Shown here: piece by piece, positions 1 through 8,672 of the stretch
Position numbering within the stretch: the stretch's first letter is position 1
How the letters are laid out: each line of letters opens with the position of its first letter
NCBI GenBank assembly: GCA_000980495.1
Contig: LARN01000003.1
Location: 1-64,000 of the forward strand
Direction of reading: 5' to 3'
Source of the DNA: Acinetobacter sp. N54.MGS-139
Lineage (GTDB): Bacteria; Pseudomonadota; Gammaproteobacteria; Burkholderiales; Burkholderiaceae_F
Length of the DNA stretch: 64,000 bases
Translations under genes and position numbers: made by a program
Notes under the pieces: generated by a model
What the model was told of the DNA's origin: nothing
What the model saw: only the letters and a program-made list of their open reading frames with translations
Databases searched by the model: none

Positions 1-1240
1 CGATGCGCCAAAGGAGCGCGTCGGGTTTAAGACGAGCGCCGTGGCAGTCCGGGCAGGCAGTGTAGCTGCGATAGCGGGAGAGCATGACGCGGACGTGCAT
101 CTTGTAGGCTTTCGTTTCGAGCCATTCGAAGAAATGTTTAACGCCGTACCATTTCTTGGAGCGGAAGCTTGTCCATTTCGGATCGCCGAAGCAGACCCAA
201 TCCTTTTCTTCCTGGGTCAGATCACGGTAGGGCTTGTTGACATCGAGCCCGCGTTCGGCGGCATAACGCAGAAGGTCATCCTTGCATTCGGAATAGCTTT
301 CCGTATTCCAAGGTTTGATCGCACCTTCTTTAATAGAAAGGCTTTCATCGGGGATGACTAAGCCGTAATCCACGCCGATGATTCTTCCGAAGCCGCGGCA
401 GGTATCGCAGGCGCCTAGCGGAGAATTGAAGCTGAAGGTCGAATCATGCGGGCGCGCGTAGGTAATTCCGCACTCAGGACAAGTGAGCGCAGCGGAAAAT
501 TTCCAAACTTCTTCATCGGCGCCGGGGACGCGGACTTTGAGTTCCATCAAACCCTTGCCGAGACGGAGCGCCGTTTCGACGGCTTCCACGGCACGGCTGC
601 GGGTGACGGACGGTTTAAAGCGGTCGGCAATGACCTCAATGTCGGAGCCGTTCGTTTTGCCCTGAGAAACGACAGTGCAGCGTGTAAAGCCCTGAGCCTC
701 CAGGCCGGCAATGGCGGTTTCGGGTGGAAGCGAGGCAGGGACGTGCACGTGGAAGCACACGCTTAGGCGTGCGTCCGGAGAAACGTTTTCTAAGCGCTCG
801 GCGATGTCTTCCCAGATATCCTGAGGGCTTTCTTCACGCACCAGGCGTCCGCAGCAGCGGCAGTAAAGCGAAGAAGCCTGAGAAAAGAGCATCTTCAGAT
901 GATCGTTGATCTCAGTCATCGTGCCCACGGTCGAGCGCGAGTTTCTGACCGGATTGGTCTGGTCAATCGCGATAGCGGGCGGCACACCTTCGACTTTGTC
1001 GACCTTAGGGCGATCCATACGGTCCATGAACTGGCGAACGTAGGGGCTGAAAGTTTCGACATAGCGGCGCTGGCCTTCAGCATAAAGGGTGTCAAAAACC
1101 AAAGAGGACTTACCCGAGCCGGAGACGCCGGTGACGACGGTTAATTTGCCGTGTTCGAAAGAAACGTCGATATTTTTTAAGTTGTTTTGTTTTGCTCCGC
1201 GGACGGAGATAAATTCTTTTGCGTTGTTCTTAGTCTGCAT
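1..1240 (-). CDS. uvrA: Excinuclease ABC subunit A, N-terminal part (gene runs off the left edge)
   Basis: UvrA is the DNA-damage-sensing ATPase of nucleotide excision repair and loads UvrB at lesions. About 413 N-terminal residues are visible, read leftward from an ATG at 1238-1240 with a GGAAG ribosome site just upstream. A Walker A motif GVSGSGKSS lies at residues 38-46, followed by the family hallmark FDTLYAEGQRRYVE. Zinc-finger cysteine pairs CPEC (254-257) and CDTC (278-281) and a CPDCHGARL segment (396-404) fit UvrA. The stretch IDQTNPVRNSRSTVGTMTE, instead of the E. coli IEQKSTSHNPRSTVGTITE, resembles the double-length UvrA type that I recall from some betaproteobacteria; that is inference, because the rest of the gene is outside the window. 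The frame stays open to base 1. Confidence 0.93.
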   Translation of the reverse strand, partial: MQTKNNAKEFISVRGAKQNNLKNIDVSFEHGKLTVVTGVSGSGKSSLVFDTLYAEGQRRYVETFSPYVRQFMDRMDRPKVDKVEGVPPAIAIDQTNPVRNSRSTVGTMTEINDHLKMLFSQASSLYCRCCGRLVREESPQDIWEDIAERLENVSPDARLSVCFHVHVPASLPPETAIAGLEAQGFTRCTVVSQGKTNGSDIEVIADRFKPSVTRSRAVEAVETALRLGKGLMELKVRVPGADEEVWKFSAALTCPECGITYARPHDSTFSFNSPLGACDTCRGFGRIIGVDYGLVIPDESLSIKEGAIKPWNTESYSECKDDLLRYAAERGLDVNKPYRDLTQEEKDWVCFGDPKWTSFRSKKWYGVKHFFEWLETKAYKMHVRVMLSRYRSYTACPDCHGARLKPDALLWRI

Positions 1241-1404
1241 GTTCTTCCAAGTTAACGGAGTAGGCCGCCTATAGTGGAATCCGAAGGCGATTTTTAAAGA
1301 CGGCACTTTGGTAGCGTTAACTATACTCTCGTCAAGATTTCAGGAAAATCAACGAGTTGTGAGGGAATGTTTGAAATCGAAACGAAAAGAAACGCGAACG
1401 GAAG

Positions 1405-1441
1405 GCAAAAATAAACCCGCCTCGGCATCTGTCGGGCGGGT
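1405..1441 (-). terminator. Intrinsic terminator downstream of hpf
   Basis: Read on the minus strand, a perfect 7-bp GC-rich stem (1435-1441 with 1415-1421, ACCCGCC/GGCGGGT) is followed by TTTATTTTTG. It lies between hpf and uvrA, so uvrA probably has its own promoter. A smaller GACTC/GAGTC hairpin sits just upstream at about 1447-1462. Confidence 0.8.
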
Positions 1442-1488
1442 GTCGGACTCATTAAAGAGTCTGCGGTTGCATCAAGCAGAAAAGAGGA

Positions 1489-1800
1489 TTAATTGCCTCT
1501 GCGCTTTGCAGCATTGTCTTTGACCTGGCGGGCCAAAGAGTCGAAAGCAGCGCGAACGGCTGCGTGGGCGTCTTCGTTCTTCGTGTTCATGATGAATTCG
1601 TGGCCGGGAGCGTTAAGAGAAACGCGAACGCTGCACTCTCTGCCTTGGTTCTGGTGGCGGCCTTCGCTTTCAACGGCAACGCGGCAGCTGATCAGATCAG
1701 CGTCAAACTTGTGGAGTCCTTCGACTTCTTTTGCGATTAAATTTTCAAGAGCTTCAGAACGATCGATACCGTGGAAACTAACTTGCAGTGGAAGCTTCAT
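1489..1800 (-). CDS. hpf: Short ribosome hibernation promoting factor (HPF/RaiA family)
   Basis: This 103-residue protein belongs to the HPF/YfiA (old name sigma-54 modulation protein) family. These proteins bind the 30S decoding region in slow growth and help form inactive 100S dimers. It opens with MKLPLQVSFHGIDRSEALE, a typical beta-strand then helix start, and has a central basic/acidic segment and a DSLARQVKD helix near the C terminus. It lacks the C-terminal dimerisation domain of long HPF, so it is the short form. The ATG at 1798-1800 follows a purine-rich AGGATTAT site. It stands alone between terminators, unlike the rpoN-hpf arrangement of enterobacteria. Confidence 0.9.
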   Translation of the reverse strand: MKLPLQVSFHGIDRSEALENLIAKEVEGLHKFDADLISCRVAVESEGRHQNQGRECSVRVSLNAPGHEFIMNTKNEDAHAAVRAAFDSLARQVKDNAAKRRGN

Positions 1801-2235
1801 ATAATCCTCACTTTCTTTTTAAAACTTCTACCCCCAATTGTTTCATATTTTTCGAATAATTGTTAGGGATTTTTAAACTTGCTTTTTTGGAGCAAAATAG
1901 AAAAAGTTGTGTTTTCGCAGAATTTCACTGGAAAATAAACGAAGTTAATAGAAATTCGGCGTTTACCTAAGAGAAAACCCCTCCTTGCTTAATTCTCTTA
2001 TTCTTCCGGCCGCCTTTGTTAACTCGTTTTAGGCTGTAAAAAAGGCTGATATCGATAATTTTTAGACCGGATTCGTTTAATACGGGACAAAAGACATCAA
2101 TTTCGGCAGACTCTTTTACAAGAGAGAGAAGAAAATTCGGCTATCGGTCTGCTCGTTGTGTTAGTTTGACGATACAAATCCGGCTTTTAGTTCCACCGCC
2201 GGAGATTAATCAAAGAATCTACGAGGCTCTTCCGG
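1801..2235. other. Intergenic region between divergent hpf and glpK
   Basis: This 435-bp AT-rich gap separates divergently read hpf and glpK and must hold promoters for both. On the plus strand a TTGACG box at 2166-2171 is a possible -35 for glpK, but no convincing -10 follows. A small hairpin with a 5-bp CCGGC/GCCGG stem (2180-2184 with 2198-2202) lies just before the glpK ribosome site GAGG. I see no gene, RNA gene or repeat here. Confidence 0.5.
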
Positions 2236-3735
2236 ATGATTGGAACCACAGAATTGATAGCTTCTCTGGACTTAGGGACGACAAGTGCCCGAGCGATTAT
2301 TTTTAATGCCGAGGGGCGGCCCCTGGCAGCCTGTCAAAAACCGCTCACTCAATATTTTCCGCACGACGGCTGGGTCGAGCAGGATGCCGAGGAAATCTGG
2401 CTGAAACAAAAAGAATGTTTGCTAGGCGCATTGGCCGATCTCAACCTGTCCGGATCGGCGCTGCGGGCGCTTGGCATCACAAATCAAAGAGAGACCACGA
2501 TCGTATGGTCGAAGAAAACCGGAGAGCCGATCTATCGCGCGATTGTTTGGCAGGACAGGCGTACTGCGGCTTTTTGCGAACGGCTTCACGACAATGGGTT
2601 TGAGCCTTTAATTCATGACAAAACCGGACTTTGTCTGGATCCTTATTTTTCCGCCTCGAAGGTTCGCTGGATCTTAGACAACGTTGAGGGTGCGAGAGAG
2701 AAGGCTTTGGCCGGCGAGCTTTTATTCGGCACTGTCGACAGCTGGCTTATTTGGAATCTGACAGGAGGTTTAGAGCACGTCACGGACGTCTCGAATGCTT
2801 CCCGCACACTCTTATTTAATATTCACAATTGCCGCTGGGATGAGGAGCTGCTGGATATCTTCGGCATTCCGGCGTCCATGCTCCCCCGCGTTGTTCCAAA
2901 CTCCGGCCTTATCGGCAGGACGGCGCCTGCAATCCTTGGCGCTTCGATTGACATCTGCGGCGCGGCAGGAGACCAGCAGGCAGCTACCTTCGGGCAGGCA
3001 TGCTTTCAGCCCGGCATGACCAAAAATACTTACGGCACCGGCGGCTTCCTCCTTATGAATACAGGTTCGACGCCTAAGTTATCCGACAACCGGCTTTTGA
3101 GTACCGTCGGTTGGAAGATTCCGGACGCAACCAGCTATGCTTTGGAAGGAAGCGTTTTCGTGGCCGGTGCTGTTGTGCAGTGGCTTAGGGAGGGTATGGG
3201 ACTGATTGAGACAAGCGCGGAAATCGAGAGCCTGGCGCGGCAAGTTAAAGACAACGGAGGCGTTTACTTGATTCCGGCCTTTGTCGGGTTGGGTGCCCCT
3301 TACTGGGATCCTCATGCACGAGGATTAATGATCGGTCTGACTCGTGGAACGACACGCGCGCATATTGCTCGGGCTGCATTAGAATCAATAACATTCCAGT
3401 GCAATGACGTACTTCGGGCAATGATGAATGATGCCGGCGCGCGGCTTACCGAGCTGCGGGTAGACGGCGGCGCCTCGGAAAATGACCTGATGATGCAGTT
3501 TCAGGCAGATATTTCCGGCGTTCCGGTCGTGCGTCCCGAAGTGGTTGAGACTACGGCTTTGGGAGCAGCTTACTTAGCCGGTCTTGGCTGCGGGGTATGG
3601 AAGAGCACGGAAGAAATTGAAAAGTTGTGGCGGCGCGAGCGGACGTTTGAGCCGACGATGTCGCAGGATCAACGCGAATTTTTAACGACACAATGGGGCC
3701 GGGCAGTGGCGCGGTCTAAAGGATGGGAGCAGTAA
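2236..3735 (+). CDS. glpK: Glycerol kinase
   Basis: GlpK phosphorylates glycerol with ATP to sn-glycerol 3-phosphate, trapping it in the cytosol. The 499-residue length is normal. The phosphate-binding DLGTTSARA loop is at residues 12-20, the substrate region ITNQRET near residue 80, the FGGY-family segment [14 protein letters not shown] near residues 164-178, and the second nucleotide-binding segment GTYGTGGF follows about 100 residues later. The ATG has a GAGG site nine bases upstream. glpD begins two bases after the stop, so the two form one operon that converts glycerol to dihydroxyacetone phosphate. No glpF facilitator or glpR-type repressor is adjacent. Confidence 0.97.
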   Translation: MIGTTELIASLDLGTTSARAIIFNAEGRPLAACQKPLTQYFPHDGWVEQDAEEIWLKQKECLLGALADLNLSGSALRALGITNQRETTIVWSKKTGEPIYRAIVWQDRRTAAFCERLHDNGFEPLIHDKTGLCLDPYFSASKVRWILDNVEGAREKALAGELLFGTVDSWLIWNLTGGLEHVTDVSNASRTLLFNIHNCRWDEELLDIFGIPASMLPRVVPNSGLIGRTAPAILGASIDICGAAGDQQAATFGQACFQPGMTKNTYGTGGFLLMNTGSTPKLSDNRLLSTVGWKIPDATSYALEGSVFVAGAVVQWLREGMGLIETSAEIESLARQVKDNGGVYLIPAFVGLGAPYWDPHARGLMIGLTRGTTRAHIARAALESITFQCNDVLRAMMNDAGARLTELRVDGGASENDLMMQFQADISGVPVVRPEVVETTALGAAYLAGLGCGVWKSTEEIEKLWRRERTFEPTMSQDQREFLTTQWGRAVARSKGWEQ

Positions 3736-3737
3736 GA

Positions 3738-5201
3738 ATGGACTTCAACGCAAAGACTAATCCGGGGCGAGAAAGCCGTCTTCAGCAATTGGAAGAGGAC
3801 AAAGTCTGGGATGTGCTCATCATCGGCGGCGGTGCGACCGGCGCCGGTATTGCGGTTGATGCCGCTGCTCGCGGTTTTTCCACAGTGTTGTTTGACACGC
3901 AGGACTTTTCCGAAGGTACTTCCAGCCGTTCAACCAAATTGATTCACGGCGGCGTTCGCTATATGAAGAATCCCCGCGACTGGAAGCTGGTTCGCGAGGC
4001 GATGATCGAACGCAAATTGCTTTTGGGCAACGCACCGCATATTGTCCATCCGGAGCCGTTCATTCTTCCCTGCTACGAGAACTTTGAGCGTGAATACTAT
4101 ATGGCCGGCCTCTGCCTTTACGGCGCCATGGCCTACGGCGGCTACGAAGTCGGCAAGACAGAATTCCTTTCTGCGGCCGAAACCATTCGCCGTTTGCCCG
4201 GCGTCAAAGCCGACGGCTTAAAGGGCGGCGTGCAGTTCTGGGATGCTCAGTTCGATGATTCCCGTCTCAATATTGCCTTGATGAAAACTGCCGAAGCCCG
4301 CGGTGCGCTTTTACTGAACTATGTGCCGGTCGTGGGATTCGAAAGGGGATGCGGCGGCGAAATTACGGTTGTGAAAGTCAAGGATAAGTTCAGCGGCAAA
4401 GAGTACAGCGTTAAGACCCGCATGGTCTTTAATGCAGCCGGCGTCTGGGCTGATGAAATCCGCCGCATGGTTTCTCCGGACGTGAAGCCCTTTATCCGCG
4501 CCTCCCGAGGCTCTCATATTGTTGTCAGCACGGATCACTTCGGCGGCAAGACCGGCATGTTTATTCCGAAAACTTCCGACGGACGTGTGCTCTTCTGCAT
4601 TCCCTGGCACGGCGTTCTTGAAATCGGAACCACAGACAAGGAAGAAAAAGACATCTCCTTCAATCCGGAGCCGACAGAAGAAGAAATCGAATTCATGCTC
4701 GAGACGGCCCGCAAGTATCTGGCCTATCCGATTTCGCGCAAGGACGTCTTGGCTTCCTTTGCCGGACTGCGTCCTCTTTTTAATCCGAATGCCGGCGGTT
4801 CGACCGCAGCTGTGTCCAGAGAGCACTCGGTCATTCCTGAATTCAAGAACATGATTACGGTCACCGGCGGCAAGTGGACGGCTTACCGCAAGATGGCAGA
4901 GCATGCCATGTCTGTGGCCGTGGACCAAGGCTTAATTTATAAGCGTCCGTGCCCGACGAAATATATGTCGATCTATCGGGACAACGAGTTCAATCCTGAC
5001 GAACTCGAAGCCGAGATTCTCAAAGGCACGCTGACGGATGAACAGCTGAAGGCCTACGCAGTACACTGCCGCGACACGCAGTTTGCGATGACACGGGAAG
5101 ATGTTCTTTACCGCCGTCTGAGAATCGGCCAGATGAATAAGGCCAAGACAGAAGAGCTTCTGCCTAAGATCAAAGAGGTTTTTGAAGCCGAAGCTTCTTG
5201 A
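3738..5201 (+). CDS. glpD: Aerobic-type glycerol-3-phosphate dehydrogenase
   Basis: GlpD is a membrane-associated FAD enzyme that oxidises sn-glycerol 3-phosphate to dihydroxyacetone phosphate and passes electrons to quinone. The Rossmann FAD motif IIGGGATGAG lies at about residues 28-37, followed by DFSEGTSSRSTKLIHGG, a family signature, and a C-terminal segment TVTGGKWTAYRKMAEH that is also diagnostic. I chose the ATG at 3738 because it has GGGAG eight bases upstream; an in-frame ATG at 3723 would lie inside glpK. The predicted protein is 487 residues. It closes the glpKD operon and is followed by a hairpin. Confidence 0.95.
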   Translation: MDFNAKTNPGRESRLQQLEEDKVWDVLIIGGGATGAGIAVDAAARGFSTVLFDTQDFSEGTSSRSTKLIHGGVRYMKNPRDWKLVREAMIERKLLLGNAPHIVHPEPFILPCYENFEREYYMAGLCLYGAMAYGGYEVGKTEFLSAAETIRRLPGVKADGLKGGVQFWDAQFDDSRLNIALMKTAEARGALLLNYVPVVGFERGCGGEITVVKVKDKFSGKEYSVKTRMVFNAAGVWADEIRRMVSPDVKPFIRASRGSHIVVSTDHFGGKTGMFIPKTSDGRVLFCIPWHGVLEIGTTDKEEKDISFNPEPTEEEIEFMLETARKYLAYPISRKDVLASFAGLRPLFNPNAGGSTAAVSREHSVIPEFKNMITVTGGKWTAYRKMAEHAMSVAVDQGLIYKRPCPTKYMSIYRDNEFNPDELEAEILKGTLTDEQLKAYAVHCRDTQFAMTREDVLYRRLRIGQMNKAKTEELLPKIKEVFEAEAS

Positions 5202-5208
5202 TGAAAAG

Positions 5209-5240
5209 TTTGGCCAAGCAAAGTTTGCTCGGCCAAATTG
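5209..5240 (+). terminator. Long hairpin after glpD
   Basis: An almost uninterrupted inverted repeat (TTTGGCC and AGCAAA at 5209-5222, complements at 5224-5237) forms a stem of about 13 bp with a very small loop. Only a short TTG follows, so it may be a weak terminator or an mRNA 3'-end stabiliser for glpKD. Confidence 0.55.
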
Positions 5241-5268
5241 CAAAAAACTTTATCAAAGAGGTATCAAG

Positions 5269-5297
5269 TTGAATTGACTTGATTTTTTACGTATAAT
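5269..5297 (+). promoter_or_regulatory. Sigma-70 promoter of the rplM-rpsI operon
   Basis: TTGAAT (5269-5274), a 17-bp spacer and a perfect TATAAT (5292-5297). Transcription would begin near 5304, giving a leader of about 130 bases before rplM. Confidence 0.85.
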
Positions 5298-5359
5298 CCT
5301 GTCCTCTCTGTTGGAGCGTTGTCCTTTCGTCATCGCTCGTCCGTTGTAAATAATGTCGT

Positions 5360-5420
5360 CTCGGGAATTAATCCGCCCGAGCTTAAAGATAATTTGCGGC
5401 GCATTTGTATGCGCCAAATT
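5360..5420 (+). promoter_or_regulatory. Structured leader of the rplM-rpsI mRNA
   Basis: Two hairpins lie between the promoter and the rplM ribosome site. One has a CTCGGG/CCCGAG stem (5360-5365 with 5376-5381). The other has an AATTT-GGCGCA stem (5391-5403) pairing with TGCGCC-AAATT (5410-5420) with a two-base bulge, and ends just before the AGGTG ribosome site. In E. coli L13 represses its own operon through the leader; a similar role here is inference. Confidence 0.5.
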
Positions 5421-5435
5421 TATAGGTGAATAGTA

Positions 5436-5864
5436 ATGAAAACCTTCTCGGCCAAGCCGCTTGAAGTGAAGCGTGAATGGTACGTGGTTGATGCAACCGA
5501 TAAGGTTGTCGGCCGCCTTGCCGCTGAAATCGCTCTCAGACTCCGTGGCAAAGACAAGCCTGAATACACACCGCACGTCGACACGGGCGATTACATCATT
5601 GTTGTCAACGCTGACAAGCTCGTCATGACCGGTGCTAAAGCTGAAGACAAGAAATATTTCCGTCACTCCGGCTACCCCGGCGGCGTATATGAGACCACTT
5701 TCCGCAAGATGCAGGAAAAGCATCCCGGCCGTGCTCTCGAAATCGCAGTTAAAGGCATGCTTCCGAAGGGCCCGCTTGGCTACGCCATGTTCAAGAAGCT
5801 CTTCGTTTATGCCGGCAGCGACCATAAACACTCCGCCCAGCAACCCAAACAGCTTGAGATCTAA
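5436..5864 (+). CDS. rplM: 50S ribosomal protein L13
   Basis: L13 is an early-assembly protein of the large subunit. The 142-residue length equals the E. coli protein, and the sequence shows the family segments [15 protein letters not shown] near the start, [16 protein letters not shown], and [10 protein letters not shown] near residues 108-117. The ATG follows an AGGTGAATAGTA ribosome site. rpsI begins three bases after the stop, the usual L13-S9 pair, and both are read from the strong promoter at 5269-5297. Confidence 0.98.
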   Translation: MKTFSAKPLEVKREWYVVDATDKVVGRLAAEIALRLRGKDKPEYTPHVDTGDYIIVVNADKLVMTGAKAEDKKYFRHSGYPGGVYETTFRKMQEKHPGRALEIAVKGMLPKGPLGYAMFKKLFVYAGSDHKHSAQQPKQLEI

Positions 5865-5867
5865 AAA

Positions 5868-6260
5868 ATGATTGGAAATTACAACTACGGCACTGGCCGC
5901 CGCAAGAGCTCCGTTGCTCGCGTTTTCATGAAGCGCGGCACCGGCAAGATCGAAATCAACGGCCGTTCTCTTGATGAGTACATCCACCGCGAAACCGGCC
6001 GTATGGTCGTTCGTCAGCCGCTCATCCTCACCGACAACGTCGAAACATTCGATATCAAAGTCAATGTTCGCGGCGGCGGTGAATCCGGTCAGGCCGGCGC
6101 TATCCGTCACGGTATTACTCGCGCTCTGATCGATTACGATGCAGCTCTCAAGTCTGTTCTGTCTCAGGCAGGTCTTGTTACACGTGACGCTCGTGAAGTC
6201 GAACGTAAGAAAGTCGGTCTTCGCAAGGCACGTCGTCGTAAACAGTTCTCCAAGCGTTAA
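5868..6260 (+). CDS. rpsI: 30S ribosomal protein S9
   Basis: S9 is a small-subunit head protein whose C-terminal tail reaches the P-site tRNA. The 130-residue protein has the N-terminal [14 protein letters not shown] motif, the [15 protein letters not shown] segment and the very basic C-terminal tail ending in [11 protein letters not shown], as expected. It is the second gene of the rplM operon and is followed by tandem terminators. Confidence 0.98.
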   Translation: MIGNYNYGTGRRKSSVARVFMKRGTGKIEINGRSLDEYIHRETGRMVVRQPLILTDNVETFDIKVNVRGGGESGQAGAIRHGITRALIDYDAALKSVLSQAGLVTRDAREVERKKVGLRKARRRKQFSKR

Positions 6261-6279
6261 TTCGCTGCAGAATTGCGGA

Positions 6280-6333
6280 AACTGCCTTCCGGCAGTTTTC
6301 AACAAAGGTCGCTTCGGCGGCCTTTTGCTTTTT
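6280..6333 (+). terminator. Tandem terminators after rpsI
   Basis: First hairpin: AACTGCC (6280-6286), TTCC tetraloop, GGCAGTT (6291-6297), then TTC. Second hairpin: AAAGG-T-CGC (6304-6312), TTCG tetraloop, GCG-G-CCTTT (6317-6325), then a T-rich tract. Two stacked terminators suit a strong ribosomal-protein promoter. Confidence 0.85.
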
Positions 6334-6431
6334 CTACCGCTGAAAACTTTTAGCCGCAGACAGCCTCTCGGGTGCCACCGACGATATACTTTCCGAAAGT
6401 TTGTTCAAATCCTCATTCCTAAAGGCTCAAA

Positions 6432-7490
6432 ATGAAAAAAGTAAAAGTCGGCATTGTGGGCGGTTCCGGTTACACGGGCATTGAATTACTCCGTCTTTTA
6501 GCACAGCATCCGCATGCGGAGATTGTCACGATTACGGGTCGAAAGGACGCCGGAACGCATGTTGCCAAGATGTTTCCTTCACTCAGAGGACGAGTGGATT
6601 TGGTTTTTGAAGATCCTGCTTCCGCACCTCTGGATCAATGTGATGTCGTCTTCTTTGCGACGCCGCACGGCGTTGCGATGAGCATGGCCGAAGAGCTCAC
6701 TTCTAAAGGCGTCAAGGTCATTGACCTCGCCGCCGACTTCCGTCTGAAAGACAAGGAAGTTTTCAAAAAGTGGTACAAGATGGACCACAAATGTCCCGAT
6801 ATTTTGGCGAAAGCCGTCTACGGCCAGCCGGAAAGCATGCGGGACGAAATGAAGAAGGCAGATGTTCTCGGCATGGCCGGCTGCTATCCGACCACCATTG
6901 AATTGGGACTTATGCCGCTGCTCAAACTTCATAAAGAAGTCGGTGATATTGTTAACCTAGACGTTTCGATTATTGCGGACAGCAAGTCCGGCATCAGCGG
7001 CGCCGGCCGCAAAGCCGATATCAGTCTGAACTGCGCCGAGTTTTCCGATAATTTCAAAGCCTACGGGGTTGCGGGACACCGTCATGAGCCGGAAATGGTG
7101 CAGCAGCTGAGCCTTTTTGCCGGAGAAACTGTTCCTCTGACGTTTATTCCTCATTTGCTGCCCAATATTCGCGGCATCTTCTCCACGATTTATGTGCGAT
7201 TGAAAGAAAAGGGCAAGAGCGTCGATTATCAGGCTCTTTATGAAAAAGCCTATGCCGAAGAACCGTTTGTCGACGTGCTGCCGGCAGGCTCGCTGCCGGA
7301 GACGAGAATGGTGCGCGGCTCCAACATGGTCCGTATTGCGCTCTACCGCAAAGAACCGGATCTTTTGGTGATTTTGGTAGTTGAGGACAACTTGGTCAAA
7401 GGCTCTGCCGGGCAAGCTGTACAGGCCATGAACCTTGTCATGGGCCTTCCCGAAACTGAAGGTCTTGAGCAAATCGCTTTGGTTCCGTGA
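6432..7490 (+). CDS. argC: N-acetyl-gamma-glutamyl-phosphate reductase
   Basis: ArgC makes the third step of arginine synthesis, the NADPH-dependent reduction of N-acetylglutamyl phosphate to the semialdehyde. The 352-residue protein has the NADP-binding [17 protein letters not shown] motif at residues 7-23, the catalytic cysteine in MAGCYPTT (Cys151) and a conserved HRHEPEM segment near residue 220. Length is that of the type 1 enzyme. It stands alone between terminators; argJ, another gene of the same pathway, begins at 62.8 kb. Confidence 0.97.
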   Translation: MKKVKVGIVGGSGYTGIELLRLLAQHPHAEIVTITGRKDAGTHVAKMFPSLRGRVDLVFEDPASAPLDQCDVVFFATPHGVAMSMAEELTSKGVKVIDLAADFRLKDKEVFKKWYKMDHKCPDILAKAVYGQPESMRDEMKKADVLGMAGCYPTTIELGLMPLLKLHKEVGDIVNLDVSIIADSKSGISGAGRKADISLNCAEFSDNFKAYGVAGHRHEPEMVQQLSLFAGETVPLTFIPHLLPNIRGIFSTIYVRLKEKGKSVDYQALYEKAYAEEPFVDVLPAGSLPETRMVRGSNMVRIALYRKEPDLLVILVVEDNLVKGSAGQAVQAMNLVMGLPETEGLEQIALVP

Positions 7491-7510
7491 GAAAGCGACC
7501 AATAAAAGCC

Positions 7511-7535
7511 GAAGGGCCGCGAAAAGCGGCCCTTC
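7511..7535. terminator. Bidirectional terminator between argC and the PEBP gene
   Basis: A perfect 10-bp stem GAAGGGCCGC (7511-7520) / GCGGCCCTTC (7526-7535) with a GAAAA loop lies between convergent genes. On the minus strand it is followed by GGCTTTTATT, so it serves best for the leftward transcript. Confidence 0.8.
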
Positions 7536-7548
7536 GTGCTAAATGCGA

Positions 7549-8202
7549 TTAAGAATTTTTCAGCAGCTTCGGGTTCAGAGTGTAAGTCCCGACGGTGGAG
7601 GTCGACGCGAGGATGTGGCCTTTCATGGCTTTTATGACATCTCTGCCGTTGAAGCTCCCCTTGAGGGGCAGCAGCGGAAAGTCGACTGCGTAAACAGTAA
7701 AGACATAGCGGTGAACTCGTTCATCGTTCCACGGAGGGCACGGACCGTCATAGCCATAATAGTGTCCTTCGTTGTTCGGGTCGCCTTTGAAAGCATCGGT
7801 ATAGTCGTTGAGTCCCTGGCGCATGCCGTTGGCACAGGCCGGCCCTCTTTTGCCGCGGGGAGAGATGCCTTTAGAAAGCGAGGCTGCATCGATGCAGGGC
7901 TCTTCCGGCACGATATCAACCAATACCCAGTGAATAAAGCTTGTTCTCGGAGCATCGGCCGGAATCGTTTCTCCTTCGACGTTGGCTTTGGAAAAATCAG
8001 CAGGGACGTCGTTGTCTTCGCAAATGACGATTAACGACTTTGTTCCGAGAGGCGGGTTAGACCAGGCAATCTGAGGATTTCGGTTGCCTGCCGGCAGTGT
8101 GTGTTCTTTTCCCATCGGGTCGGGTTTTGCAAAGGCAAAACCTTCGGGGATGGGCTTGCCGTCTTCAAAAGAGTCGCTCCAAACGCGAAAAATCGTATCC
8201 AT
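7549..8202 (-). CDS. YbhB/YbcL family Raf-kinase-inhibitor-like protein (PEBP fold)
   Basis: This 217-residue protein has the phosphatidylethanolamine-binding-protein fold as found in E. coli YbhB and YbcL. Visible family motifs are ICEDNDVP near residue 60 (ligand pocket), FIHWVLVDI near residue 90, and GYDGPCPPWNDERVHRYVF near residues 155-173. No signal peptide is seen, so it is probably cytosolic. The biochemical role of this family in bacteria is unsettled. I placed the start at the ATG 8200-8202, which has AGGA eight bases upstream; a longer reading would overlap dtd. It is the last gene of the leftward tyrS-dtd block. Confidence 0.9.
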   Translation of the reverse strand: MDTIFRVWSDSFEDGKPIPEGFAFAKPDPMGKEHTLPAGNRNPQIAWSNPPLGTKSLIVICEDNDVPADFSKANVEGETIPADAPRTSFIHWVLVDIVPEEPCIDAASLSKGISPRGKRGPACANGMRQGLNDYTDAFKGDPNNEGHYYGYDGPCPPWNDERVHRYVFTVYAVDFPLLPLKGSFNGRDVIKAMKGHILASTSTVGTYTLNPKLLKNS

Positions 8203-8210
8203 TATTTTTC

Positions 8211-8663
8211 CTAGTCTTTCTTCTTTGGGTAGCAAAGGCGGAACGTCACCGGACCGTCGTTAACGAGGCTAATCTGCATATGGGCGCCGAACACGCCTGT
8301 CACCGGGTTAAAGCCGAGGGTCCGGAGCTTCTCGAGAAAACGCTCATAAAGGGTCTTTCCGAGGGCGGGGTCTGCTGCCGGAGAAAAGCTCGGGCGCGTA
8401 CCGCTGTTGGTGTCGGCAGCCAGCGTGAACTGGGATGCCACGAGAATTCCGCCGCCGACAGCCTTCAGGCTCAGGTTCATCTTGCCGTCGGCGTCACTGA
8501 AAACTCGGTAGCCGGCGACCTTCTCTGCGAGGGCGTCGGCATACTCGAGTTTATCGTTTTTTTCTCCGCATACCAGAACCATCAAGCCCTGACCGATACT
8601 GCCGCGGAATTCACCGTCGGCAGTAATCGACGCTTCTGAGACGCGCTGAATCAATGCGATCAT
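8211..8663 (-). CDS. dtd: D-aminoacyl-tRNA deacylase
   Basis: Dtd removes D-amino acids and glycine wrongly attached to tRNA. The 150-residue protein has the two active-site signatures: SQFTLAADT near residue 77-85 (the SQFTL motif) and LVNDGPVTF near residues 132-140 (the Gly-cisPro type loop). The start MIALIQRVSEASIT is typical. It lies nine bases downstream of tyrS on the same strand, so the pair combines charging of tyrosine with proofreading of D-Tyr-tRNA. Confidence 0.97.
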   Translation of the reverse strand: MIALIQRVSEASITADGEFRGSIGQGLMVLVCGEKNDKLEYADALAEKVAGYRVFSDADGKMNLSLKAVGGGILVASQFTLAADTNSGTRPSFSPAADPALGKTLYERFLEKLRTLGFNPVTGVFGAHMQISLVNDGPVTFRLCYPKKKD

Positions 8664-8672
8664 GACTGGAGG

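Noticed and set aside
3723..3737. Upstream ATG for glpD within the end of glpK
   Set aside because: The ATG at 3738 has a good ribosome site and fits the family start.
5253..6305. 350-residue open frame on the minus strand across rplM-rpsI
   Set aside because: Antisense to two certain ribosomal protein genes and spans their promoter.
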